This document shows, piece after piece, positions 25,484 through 33,957 of a DNA stretch of 64,000 nt; position 1 is the stretch's first letter, and each line of letters begins with the position of its first letter. The stretch is from NCBI GenBank assembly GCA_012927625.1, contig JABBOV010000022.1, positions 186,001 to 250,000 on the forward strand, given 5' to 3'. The translations under genes were made by a program, and so were the position numbers. The DNA is from Glaciimonas sp. GTDB taxonomy: Bacteria > Pseudomonadota > Gammaproteobacteria > Burkholderiales > Burkholderiaceae_D. Below the pieces are notes generated by a model. The model searched no databases and had not been told where the DNA came from. It worked only from the letters and a program-made list of their open reading frames with translations.

Positions 25484-27001
25484 TCAGGCTGCCAGATGCC
25501 GCGCCTGTCTTTGTGGCGCGACGTGTTCAGCACTTTGTGCCACTTTTTTTTGCCGTGTCGCCTTGGATTTAATGTGCAACTGATTGGCTTGGCCGGCGTA
25601 GTCGCTGGCGAGCACCTGGTCTGCCACTGTCGCATCGATGCCTTGGGCTTGCAGCCATTGCGACACCAGCGCGGCCAACCGTTCCAGTGCAATGCGATGC
25701 GTGGCGTCGGTCTTGGCGTAGATCCAGTCCGAGAGCGCCATGAAGCGGGCAAACGGGCTCTGTTCCAGAATCAGCGGCAGCGTGTGGGCAAAGCGGCCGG
25801 AATTGGCGACCAAGTCCCAGTAGCGGGCAAAGCGCACCAGCCGTTGCATGGTGGCAAAGTCGATCTGGTCGGTGGCCAGGATGGTGTAGGGCGGTTGGGC
25901 GTCGAACACCAATTTGAAGCGTTCGGTATGGCGGATGATCGGCGTGCCGCGTAGGCGCTTGAGGATGCCGAACTGAATTTCGTGCGGTTTGAGCGCATAC
26001 AACTGGTCGAAACCGACGGCGAAGCTGGCCATGTCTTCGCCCGGCAGGCCGGCGATCAAATCGACATGCATGTGGGCGTGTGAGTGCTCGACCAGCCAGC
26101 GGATATTATCGGCGGCTTTCTGGTTATCCTGACGGCGGCTGACCAGGGTTTGTACCTCGGGGTTAAAGCTCTGGATGCCGATCTCGAACTGCAGGGCGCC
26201 GGGCGGGAATTGCACAATGCCTGCCTTCAGTGCGTCCGGCAAATGATCCGGCACCAGTTCAAAGTGGGCGAACACCGGGTCGAGTGGGTCGGCAGCGATC
26301 TTGTCGAGGAAGAACTGCATGATCCGCAGACTGGTCTTGATGTTCAGGTTGAAGGTCCGGTCGACGAATTTGAACAGCCGCGCGCCGCGTGCATGCAGCG
26401 CTTCCAGCTCGCCCAAAAACCGGTCGAGGTCAAATGGCCACGCGGTCTTGTCCAGCGAGGACAGGCAGAATTCGCACTTGAACGGGCAACCGCGCGAGGC
26501 TTCCACGTACAGGATGCGGTGCTTGATGTCCTGCTCCGAATACAGTGTATACGGCAGCGCGATTTCATCCAGCGGCGGCTGCAGTCCAGCATGGATTTTC
26601 ATGATCGGTTTTGGCCCGGTCAGAATCTCGCGGCACAGTTTGGCAAAGCTGATGTCGCCCCAGCCGGTGATCAAATAATCGGCCGCCTGCACTATCGCTT
26701 GCTCGCCCGACTCATGCGAGACTTCCGGCCCGCCCAATATGATCACGATCTGCGGTGCTACCTGCTTAAGCATTGCCACCACTTTGGTGGTTTCCTCGAC
26801 ATTCCAGATGTACACACCGAAACCGATGATGCGCGGATTCTGCGCCAGTAATTTCTCGACGACATCGGTAGTCTTGGCGCCGATGATGAATTCCTGCAGC
26901 CGGGTTTGCTGCTGCAAATCGCCCATGTTGGCAAGCAGGTAACGTAGACCCAGCGAGGCATGTGCGTAACGGGCGTTCAGCGTGGACAGAATGATGGTCA
27001 T
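25484..27001 (-). CDS. B12-binding radical SAM protein
   Basis: The 505-aa protein has an N-terminal cobalamin-binding Rossmann domain (about residues 1-140; IIGFGVYIWNVEET, IILGGPEVSHE) and a radical SAM core with the cluster motif CPFKCEFC (Cys at about residues 182, 186 and 189), then a DUF4080-type C-terminus. These enzymes use a 4Fe-4S cluster and S-adenosylmethionine, often for methylation or rearrangement; the substrate of this subgroup is not known. The family N-terminus MTIILSTLNARYAHASLGLR points to the ATG at 27001; the frame is open to 27031. It stands alone. A decayed partial copy of its 5' region is present at 29225-29299. Confidence 0.92.
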   Translation of the reverse strand: MTIILSTLNARYAHASLGLRYLLANMGDLQQQTRLQEFIIGAKTTDVVEKLLAQNPRIIGFGVYIWNVEETTKVVAMLKQVAPQIVIILGGPEVSHESGEQAIVQAADYLITGWGDISFAKLCREILTGPKPIMKIHAGLQPPLDEIALPYTLYSEQDIKHRILYVEASRGCPFKCEFCLSSLDKTAWPFDLDRFLGELEALHARGARLFKFVDRTFNLNIKTSLRIMQFFLDKIAADPLDPVFAHFELVPDHLPDALKAGIVQFPPGALQFEIGIQSFNPEVQTLVSRRQDNQKAADNIRWLVEHSHAHMHVDLIAGLPGEDMASFAVGFDQLYALKPHEIQFGILKRLRGTPIIRHTERFKLVFDAQPPYTILATDQIDFATMQRLVRFARYWDLVANSGRFAHTLPLILEQSPFARFMALSDWIYAKTDATHRIALERLAALVSQWLQAQGIDATVADQVLASDYAGQANQLHIKSKATRQKKVAQSAEHVAPQRQARHLAA

Positions 27002-27300
27002 TGCGGGTGCCGTCTTCGGTAAAACGGCCATTTTACGCGTGCTGTAATGCGTTTTCGCAAGCGATGCTGATTATTTGCAGTCATGATGGGAGCCGGCGGT
27101 ACAAGTCGCGTGTGCAACAGTTTTAACCGCATCCGTTTGTCGTCGTAGCCCTGCTGCGGCTGTTTTCAAGTGCTGCAGTGGCGGTTGGGGCAATGATGCT
27201 GATCAGGACGATATGGAGCAAAAAGCGTGAAGGGAATCTGTGGAATGTGGAAGTCTGTGCGGGTGGTCGTCATCGCGTACATGCAATTGGGAGCCGTCGC

Positions 27301-27768
27301 ATGAACTATTGGCCGAGTGCGGCGCGAAGGATCTGTGGCGCGGTTCTTGCCGGGATCTGTGCGCTAACCAGTGCAGCGGCGCTGGAAATCGAGGCGTTGC
27401 ATCAGCACGATCGCTCTGTCGATCAAGCCGGAATGGCTCCTGCGCCCTTTGTCGCCAGCACAGCTAAATCGTTCTCTGCGCTGATGTCCGACGCAATGGC
27501 TGTCATGGATTACGGCATGCAACATGCGCCGATGGGTGGCACCGCAAACAATGATTTTGTTCTGATGATGATTCCGCATCATCAAGGCGCAATCGATATG
27601 GCAAAGGCACTGTTGCTATATACCCGCGACCCTGAGCTACAGAATTTGGCGCAAGGCATCATTACCGAACAACAAAACGAGATCCAACTGATGCAGGCCT
27701 GGCTACAGCGCCATCAGGCAGCCGAAGCCGGAAAAAATCAGACGTTCCCGACCAAGCCACCACACTAA
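27301..27768 (+). CDS. Exported DUF305 protein
   Basis: The 155-aa protein starts with a signal peptide (about residues 1-27, RRICGAVLAGICALTSAAA) and holds the DUF305 signature DFVLMMIPHHQGAIDMAKALL, with two adjacent His; DUF305 is a ferritin-like four-helix family, often in metal-related (copper) loci. The frame is open to 27178, but only the ATG at 27301 gives a signal peptide and has GGGAG before it. The beta-propeller gene follows after 16 bases and is likely in the same operon. Confidence 0.88.
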   Translation: MNYWPSAARRICGAVLAGICALTSAAALEIEALHQHDRSVDQAGMAPAPFVASTAKSFSALMSDAMAVMDYGMQHAPMGGTANNDFVLMMIPHHQGAIDMAKALLLYTRDPELQNLAQGIITEQQNEIQLMQAWLQRHQAAEAGKNQTFPTKPPH

Positions 27769-27784
27769 TCTGGAGAAATACGCT

Positions 27785-29179
27785 ATGCCGAAGTTTCGTT
27801 TGATAGTTGCCCTGGCCGTCAGTGCGCATGTTGCGACCCTCGCTTGGGCCGACCCCAAGCCGCAAGACCGCGTCTATACCGCAGATCAGAACAGCAATAC
27901 GGTCTCGGTAATCAATCCCGCGACCAATATGCTGCTTGGGCAGATTCGTCTGGGCAACCCTCGCCCCGATGTGCTGTCGCCGCTTTACAAGGGCCAGATC
28001 AACGTGCATGGGCTCGGATTTTCGCCTGACCATCGCACGCTGCTTGCCATCTCCAACGGCTCCAACTCAGTCGCTTTCATCGATACCGCGACCAATAAAG
28101 TAAAAGCGATTACCTATATCGGCCGTTCGCCGCACGAAGGTTTTTTTACGGCCGATGGCAAGGAAGTATGGGTGGTCGTGCGCGGTGAAAACTATATCTC
28201 GGTGATCGATCCGGTGACTTACACAGAAACCCGGCGTATCGCGACCACGGCGGGCCCCGGCATGGTGCTGTTTCAGCCTAATGGGAAATTGGCGTTTGTG
28301 GTATCGAGCTTCAATCCGGTAGTCGATGTAATCGACGTTAAAAAACACAAAGTCATTAAGCAGATCAAGGTCGTGAGCCCGTTTTCGCCTTTCCTGCAAT
28401 TCACGCCGGATGCCAGGGAAATGTGGATGACGCACAAGGATGTCGGCAAGGTGACGCGCATCGACACTGCAACACTGGAAGTGAAAAGCGTATTCGATAC
28501 GGGCTTCATCACTAATCATCTGGGCTTTGCCAAAACTGCCGCTGGTACGCTGGCCTATATCTCCATCGGCGGCGAGAATGTGGTCAAGGTCTTCACCACC
28601 GAGGACCCGCCGAAGTTGCTCGCGACCATCCCGGTCGGGGCATTGCCGCATGGTGTGTGGCCTTCAGATGACGGTAGCCGCATGTACGTCGGCCTCGAGA
28701 ATGGCGATGCAGTCGATGTGATTGACACTGCAAGCAATACAGTGGTGGCTCGCACATCCGTAGGTCAGGCGCCGCAAGCTTTGGTCTATGTCTCGAATGC
28801 GGTACCGGCAGGCGATGGCTTGGCTAACCTGGTTCCCCGCTCCAACAGCGAGCCGATCAATATTCGGCTGGCGAGCGCCAGTGGCGAAGCCAAGGGTTTT
28901 GTCGTGGCGCGCAATTTGGGTCTGGTCGATGCTTTGGAGGTGTCACTGTATAAGCTCAAGCCGCAAACTGCTTATAGCGTGTATGTAAGCGGCCAGAAAA
29001 CTCCGGTTGCCAGCTTTAAAACCAATCCCGCCGGCATGGCCAATGGAACCGCGATCGGGCCGATGCGCGAAGTCTCCCATGCCTTGTCATCGAACGACGC
29101 ATCTCCGAGCAAAATTATCGTTATGGAAGGCGATGCGCCTGCGGATCCGGCAAAAGCTGTTTTGGTAAGCGCAAAGTAA
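27785..29179 (+). CDS. Exported YVTN-repeat beta-propeller protein
   Basis: The 464-aa protein has a signal peptide (residues 1-22, ending HVATLAWA) and YVTN-type propeller repeats: VYTADQNSNTVSVINPATN, NSVAFIDTATNKV, NYISVIDPVTYTETRRIAT, KVTRIDTATLEV and DAVDVIDTASNTVVA. The last 130 residues form another domain (SVYVSGQKTPVASFKTN). Such periplasmic or surface propellers bind ligands or partner proteins; no catalytic site is visible. GGAG lies before the ATG. It is probably co-transcribed with the DUF305 gene, which suggests a shared periplasmic (perhaps metal-related) role. Confidence 0.9.
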   Translation: MPKFRLIVALAVSAHVATLAWADPKPQDRVYTADQNSNTVSVINPATNMLLGQIRLGNPRPDVLSPLYKGQINVHGLGFSPDHRTLLAISNGSNSVAFIDTATNKVKAITYIGRSPHEGFFTADGKEVWVVVRGENYISVIDPVTYTETRRIATTAGPGMVLFQPNGKLAFVVSSFNPVVDVIDVKKHKVIKQIKVVSPFSPFLQFTPDAREMWMTHKDVGKVTRIDTATLEVKSVFDTGFITNHLGFAKTAAGTLAYISIGGENVVKVFTTEDPPKLLATIPVGALPHGVWPSDDGSRMYVGLENGDAVDVIDTASNTVVARTSVGQAPQALVYVSNAVPAGDGLANLVPRSNSEPINIRLASASGEAKGFVVARNLGLVDALEVSLYKLKPQTAYSVYVSGQKTPVASFKTNPAGMANGTAIGPMREVSHALSSNDASPSKIIVMEGDAPADPAKAVLVSAK

Positions 29180-29224
29180 TAAAAATAAACGCAAACAGCG
29201 TCAGGTTGCTGTGCCGGCAGCTTG

Positions 29225-29299
29225 TCGAAGATATCGGTATTTTGGCGCCGATGATGAACTCCTGCAGCCGGGTTTACTGCTGCCATTCTATGCGTGCTG
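29225..29299 (-). pseudogene. Decayed fragment of the radical SAM gene 5' region
   Basis: Bases 29225-29283 match 26856-26915 inside the radical SAM gene at 54 of 59 aligned positions with one gap, and 29282-29299 match 27027-27044, just upstream of that gene's start, at 16 of 18. The 111 bases between these two segments are deleted. Orientation is the same as the intact gene. This is a non-functional remnant of a duplicate. Confidence 0.8.
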
Positions 29300-29471
29300 A
29301 TTGATGTGTTGCCTAATTATCATTTCATAGTCATGCTAAACGCGGCGCACATATGTCGCATGAATGCTGCATATGCCACCCATGCGCCGGTGGCGGTGTA
29401 CCGACTGTTTGGTGGCAAGGAATCACGTAATCTTTAATCACAATACTAATAACGTAGTTTTGGAGGATGAC

Positions 29472-31592
29472 ATGGTGAATCAAGCAATGCAACGCAAGGT
29501 AATGACGCTCGCAGTCGCGACGGCAGTGGTGTCGCTGGCAGCCTGCGGCGGCGACGGGGGCGAGGATTTGAATGTCAAGCCGGTATATCTGGGCGCGGTA
29601 TCGAGCCTGACGTATGACGGTACGACGGATGACTTGCTAACCGCCGGGCTGGGTAAGACCGGTCTTGGCGGGGCGTCGCCGACGGTGGCCAATCCGCTGC
29701 AGCCAACTGCGGCCGAGTTGCGCAAAATAGCGATCTGGAACAATTACCGCGCGGTGCTCGATATCACTGCCAACGGCGGCTACGGCAGCCTGTACGGCCC
29801 CAACATCGACATTGCCGGCAACAACACATTAGGCGAAGGCAAGATTGCCGGCACCGAATACATTGCCTACTCGGACGACGGCAGCGGCAACCAGAACGTG
29901 ACCATGATGGTGCAGCTGCCCGCCTCGTTTAATCCGGTCAGTCCTTGCATCATCACCGGCACTTCGAGCGGTTCACGCGGCGTGTATGGCGCTATCGGTT
30001 CGTCCGGCGAATGGGGCTTGAAGCATGGTTGTGCGGTGGCCTATGCCGACAAAGGTACAGGCAATGGCATCCACGATCTGCAAAACAATACCGTCAACCT
30101 GCAAAACGGCGTGCGCGCCGACGCCGCGGTGGCTGGCAAGAATTCCAACTTTACCGCCAACCTGACGCCGGCGGAACTGGCGGCGTTCAATGCTGCAACG
30201 CCAAACCGGTTTGCCGTCAAGCAAGCGCACTCGCAACAGAATCCTGAAAAAGACTGGGGCAAGTGGACTTTGCAATCGATTGAGTTTGCTTATTTCGTGC
30301 TGAACCAGACTTATGGCGATTTGGCCAGCGATCGCGTCACGCACCTGATCAGATTCAACCCAAGCAACACTATCGTCATCGCGTCCAGCATCTCGAATGG
30401 CGCGGGCGCAGCGCTGGCGGCGGCCGAGCAAGATACCAAGGGCTTGATCAGCGGCGTGGCGGTGGCCGAGCCGCATGTGCAAATGGCTGCCGATAACCGG
30501 CTCAGTGTCACGCGCGGCAGTAGTACGCTGACCGGCACTGGCAAACCGCTGTACGACTATTTCACCCTCGCCAATCTGCTGCAGCCTTGCGCCGCATTGG
30601 CCACTACTGCCACCAGCGCCTTCAATGCCGTCAATCCGGCAATTGCCGCGAACCGCTGCACGGCGCTGCAGACGAATGGCCTGATCAGCGGCAGCAACAC
30701 CGCTGAGTTGGCCGCGAATGCGATGGCGGCTTTGATCGCAGCCGGATTCCAGCCGGAAAGCCGGGATCTGCAGGCCTCGATGTATTCGTTCGCGACGCCG
30801 GCGATTGCGATGACGTACAGCAATTCCTACGGCCGTTTCAGCGTCAAGGATAATCTGTGCGGCCTGAGCTTTGGCGCGACCGCGGCTGCTACCTCGGCCA
30901 CGCCGAACGCACCGGCAGCCGCAACAGCCGCAGCAGTGGCAGCCAGTTTCGGTACCGGCAACGGTGTGCCGCCCACAGTCGGCATCAACCTCATCAATAA
31001 CCTGAGCGTCGGCGGGCCGCTGCTGGATGCAGCTTCGCTGTCACTGGTCAACGGTGTTGCTGTGCAGAATTACAATTTTGACGGCGCACTCTGTCAGCGC
31101 GAATTGGCGGTTGGCAGCAGCGCGAATGCGAAACGGGTGCAGCAGGGTATCAGCGAAGCGGTGCGCAACGGCAATCTGCATGGCAAGCCGGCGCTGATCG
31201 TGCATGGCCGCTCCGACACGCTGATTCCAGTCGCCTTCTCATCACGACCTTACTTCGGAGTCAACCGCATGGTTGAGGGCAACGCCAGCAAGCTGTCGTA
31301 TATCGAAATCGAAAATGGCCAGCACTTCGACGCCTTCCTCGGCTTTCCCGGTTTCGCCAACCGGTTCATTCCGGTACATCGTTATTTTGTGCAGGCGATG
31401 GACATGATGTATGCCAACCTGAAAACCGGCGCAGCGTTACCGTCCAGCCAAGTGGTGCGCACCGTGCCGCGCGGCTTGAATGGCGCAGTCGCCAATCCGA
31501 TCACGCTAGCCAATGTACCGGCGATCAAGAAGGTGCCGGATGCAGCGGACCAAATTACGTTTGCCAACAACGTAGTGAATATTCCAAACTGA
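29472..31592 (+). CDS. 3-hydroxybutyrate oligomer hydrolase (lipoprotein)
   Basis: The 706-aa protein resembles the D-(-)-3-hydroxybutyrate oligomer hydrolase family, which cleaves oligomers released from polyhydroxybutyrate into monomers. Visible features are a signal peptide with lipobox (VVSLAACGG, Cys about 26), GTSSGSRGVYGAIGSSGEWG, the nucleophile region IASSISNGAGAALAAAEQD and a late His region (ENGQHFDAFLGFPGF). Presence of the lipobox suggests it is membrane-anchored outside the cytoplasm. GGAGG lies five bases before the ATG at 29472; the frame continues up to 29364 without support. A strong hairpin with a T-run follows it. It stands alone; no PHA synthase is in the window. Confidence 0.9.
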   Translation: MVNQAMQRKVMTLAVATAVVSLAACGGDGGEDLNVKPVYLGAVSSLTYDGTTDDLLTAGLGKTGLGGASPTVANPLQPTAAELRKIAIWNNYRAVLDITANGGYGSLYGPNIDIAGNNTLGEGKIAGTEYIAYSDDGSGNQNVTMMVQLPASFNPVSPCIITGTSSGSRGVYGAIGSSGEWGLKHGCAVAYADKGTGNGIHDLQNNTVNLQNGVRADAAVAGKNSNFTANLTPAELAAFNAATPNRFAVKQAHSQQNPEKDWGKWTLQSIEFAYFVLNQTYGDLASDRVTHLIRFNPSNTIVIASSISNGAGAALAAAEQDTKGLISGVAVAEPHVQMAADNRLSVTRGSSTLTGTGKPLYDYFTLANLLQPCAALATTATSAFNAVNPAIAANRCTALQTNGLISGSNTAELAANAMAALIAAGFQPESRDLQASMYSFATPAIAMTYSNSYGRFSVKDNLCGLSFGATAAATSATPNAPAAATAAAVAASFGTGNGVPPTVGINLINNLSVGGPLLDAASLSLVNGVAVQNYNFDGALCQRELAVGSSANAKRVQQGISEAVRNGNLHGKPALIVHGRSDTLIPVAFSSRPYFGVNRMVEGNASKLSYIEIENGQHFDAFLGFPGFANRFIPVHRYFVQAMDMMYANLKTGAALPSSQVVRTVPRGLNGAVANPITLANVPAIKKVPDAADQITFANNVVNIPN

Positions 31593-31598
31593 TGTCTG

Positions 31599-31647
31599 GG
31601 CGCTCCACCGGGACAAGATGGCCGGTGGGGTGCGCAACAGTTTTTTT
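31599..31647 (+). terminator. Rho-independent terminator after the 3HB-oligomer hydrolase
   Basis: CCACCGG and CCGGTGG form a perfect 7-bp stem that extends imperfectly to GCGCT/TGCGC, followed by ACAG and a run of seven T (31641-31647), just after the stop at 31592. Confidence 0.7.
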
Positions 31648-31766
31648 ACGTTGGGTGAAGCGGTTCGATGTCGATGTTGCGTTGCCGTATTCGCATCCAG
31701 CGTTTGCATGGAGCTGCCATCCACACGTCATCGTCAAAAGCTAAGTGAGAAATAGTCAAATTTACA

Positions 31767-31838
31767 GTGAGTATATGCAAAAATTAATACTTTTACGCAT
31801 ATTTTCATTGGATAAATAAAAAATACAATAAGCAGTAT
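31767..31838 (+). repeat. Dispersed AT-rich intergenic repeat, copy 4
   Basis: GTGAGTATATG starts it; AGTAT pairs with ATACT; the centre reads TTTTACGCATATTTT and the end AAATACAATAAGCAGTAT. It lies between the convergent 3' ends of the 3HB-oligomer hydrolase and the outer-membrane barrel genes. The remainder of this 312-bp gap shows only the terminator. Confidence 0.75.
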
Positions 31839-31904
31839 GCAACAGTGACCGGTATTTTGGCAAAGCGCTGCGGAAAGCTGCATCTGCCCATGCATCTATC
31901 TGTC

Positions 31905-33158
31905 CTAGAAAAAATAGCGCAGCAACAATTCAAGCACGCGCTGCTGCGGCACGGCCCCGAATTCGCTGCCGGCATTCCCGCTATTGATTTGCCACTGCAG
32001 TGCCAGATCGGCTTTATCCCAGTGGTAACGCGCTTCTAGCCATGACAGGCGGCTATGATCGGCGGCGTTGAAACGCAGCATCGCGCTGAAGTCGAGATGG
32101 TTGATCATTGCATCCTGCCAGTTGGCGTACAGAAATAGCGCCTGTCTGGTCGGCATCTCTTGCGCGTTTTGCAGCCACATGCGGTATTGCCGATAGCTGC
32201 CCGGCGAGCCGCTACTTAAGGCGTTCCATCCGGCCTGGTCGAGCGCTGCGCCGTTGTAGTCATACTCCAGTGTGAGGGAAATTTTGTCGGCGCTGGTATA
32301 GGTCAGTCCCGTCGACAGGCGGTTGCGGAACGCGGTATCGTCCGCCCCATTCAACGCTTGCAATAGTTGCGAGCGGCTGCGTCCGCCGGACCATTCGACA
32401 TAGCCGACCGTGGCATCGTTGAGCAAGCCCGTCAGGTTGAAGCCTAGCTGTGGAGACTGGCCCTGTTCGCCGTACATCAGCCACTGCGGCTGGATGCCGT
32501 CGGAGAGTTGTTGGCTGGCGGCCAGCAACCAGCGGTTTTGATTGTTGGTTGCGCCGAAATCGGGACTGAAGGTTGTATCGCTGCGCTGCTGCGTCAATTT
32601 GGGGGACACCAATCCGGTCAGAGAGCCGCCGCTCCATAGGGTCTGGCCGCGTAACATCGCGCTGCCGAGCCGGTTCTTTTTCAGGCTGGCGGGATCGACC
32701 GACACCACCGAACGCAGCGCCCCGGTACGAAAATAGTCGGTCGGGTTGTAACCAATGGCGACGCCATACCGCGCATTGATGCGGCCCAAATCGATGATCC
32801 GATTGTCTTGCGCCTGCCAGCTAAGGTAAGCCTCTCTCAGCGTGTTGATGCTATCTGGAGCGCCGATTTGCCCTTGCCGGTTCAGGTCGAGCCGATCGGC
32901 CAGCACCGCGCGCCAGCCCGGTGCAAGAGATTTGTCGAGCTGTACATCGAGCGACAGGCGTTGGCTGGACGCTGTTGCGCCGCCATCGCGCAGCGCGAAC
33001 TGGCTCAGAGCGCCTTCCGCAAACCAGTGCCAATCGCTGGCGACTGCTGTTCTGGATGGCGCTTGATCGGCTAGCAGCAAGGCATCCGCATCGTCTGCCA
33101 GCGCAGAGCCAGTGACTTGCGTGGCCAGCAGCAAGAGCATCCATATCCGCTTCCGCAT
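31905..33158 (-). CDS. Outer-membrane beta-barrel protein of the ABC exporter operon
   Basis: The 417-aa product has a signal peptide (about residues 1-22, ending VTGSALA), a repeated pattern of amphipathic strands with aromatic girdle residues, and ends VLELLLRYFF, the C-terminal Phe signature of outer-membrane barrels recognised by BamA. The start is the ATG at 33158; the GTG at 33164 is an alternative. It is the last of four genes running from 36050, after an ABC ATPase, permease and LolA-like protein, so it probably works with them. I do not recognise a named family. Confidence 0.8.
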   Translation of the reverse strand: MRKRIWMLLLLATQVTGSALADDADALLLADQAPSRTAVASDWHWFAEGALSQFALRDGGATASSQRLSLDVQLDKSLAPGWRAVLADRLDLNRQGQIGAPDSINTLREAYLSWQAQDNRIIDLGRINARYGVAIGYNPTDYFRTGALRSVVSVDPASLKKNRLGSAMLRGQTLWSGGSLTGLVSPKLTQQRSDTTFSPDFGATNNQNRWLLAASQQLSDGIQPQWLMYGEQGQSPQLGFNLTGLLNDATVGYVEWSGGRSRSQLLQALNGADDTAFRNRLSTGLTYTSADKISLTLEYDYNGAALDQAGWNALSSGSPGSYRQYRMWLQNAQEMPTRQALFLYANWQDAMINHLDFSAMLRFNAADHSRLSWLEARYHWDKADLALQWQINSGNAGSEFGAVPQQRVLELLLRYFF

Positions 33159-33173
33159 GGTCACGCTCGAAGC

Positions 33174-33947
33174 TCACTCTGGCTTGAAGCGCGATAGATA
33201 ATCACGCTGCAGCCAGGCATCCGGCACCTCGCGCCAAACGTAGTCGGAGTAACGCATCACAGTCACCCAGTTCGGATCCAGTCCGTCGATGATCACGGTT
33301 TCGCTAGGTCGGTCCAAGCCCAGTTGTTTTTGGTAGCGCCTGAAATAAGCGGTTTTCAAAAGCTTGCCGCTTTCGGTATAAAAGCGGCCCTTGAGCGGGC
33401 GATAGCTGCCGGTTTCAACCCACAATTCGATATGGTGATACGTGACATCCGGCGCAGTCGCCGCCAGCGCCAGTTTGTAGCAATGGCGGGTTTGCCGCTC
33501 GCCATCCTGGATATCTTCCTCGGCCACCAGTGCGGCCTGATAATCCAGTGCCAGATTGACTGAGACCACGTCGCCATTGGCGGCCTGCCCCAGCAGCCGC
33601 TGTTGCGGCGACATGCGGATGCTAGCCTTGCTGGCCGGATCGTAAAACCACATGTCATTGCCGTTTTTCAGCATCAGCTTGTTGGCATCGCGCGCCGGAG
33701 CGACAAAACGGATCAGACTGCGGAATTGACCGCCGCTGGCTTCCGCCTTGGCATAAATCGCCAGGGTCATGTCGCCGGTCTCCTTGCCATTGCGGTATTC
33801 GATGAGTTTATTCACCATGCCAAATGGTTTGCCCGGATTGCGGATCGCATCGCTGGCCGCCAGTATCTCTTGCGCCGTGGGCGTTGCATGCGCCAGGCAG
33901 CTAAAGCTGACAGCCAGGCTCAAACAGGCTAGCTTTAAACGTTTCAT
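33174..33947 (-). CDS. Exported LolA-like outer-membrane lipoprotein-sorting protein
   Basis: The 257-aa protein has a signal peptide (MKRLKLACLSLAVSFSCLAHA) and the half-barrel pattern of 'outer membrane lipoprotein-sorting' proteins, with ANKLMLKNGNDMWFYDPAS, MSPQQRLLGQAANGDVV and FYTESGKLLKTAYFRRY. Proteins of this type carry hydrophobic cargo (lipids or lipoproteins) across the periplasm. AGGA lies nine bases before the ATG at 33947. It sits ten bases after the permease stop and fifteen before the barrel start, so it is likely the periplasmic link of this export unit. Confidence 0.85.
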   Translation of the reverse strand: MKRLKLACLSLAVSFSCLAHATPTAQEILAASDAIRNPGKPFGMVNKLIEYRNGKETGDMTLAIYAKAEASGGQFRSLIRFVAPARDANKLMLKNGNDMWFYDPASKASIRMSPQQRLLGQAANGDVVSVNLALDYQAALVAEEDIQDGERQTRHCYKLALAATAPDVTYHHIELWVETGSYRPLKGRFYTESGKLLKTAYFRRYQKQLGLDRPSETVIIDGLDPNWVTVMRYSDYVWREVPDAWLQRDYLSRFKPE

Positions 33948-33957
33948 TTGTAGGTTC

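Noticed and set aside
26084-26851. 255-codon plus-strand frame
   Set aside because: It is opposite the radical SAM gene, which has the CPFKCEFC motif and full family length.
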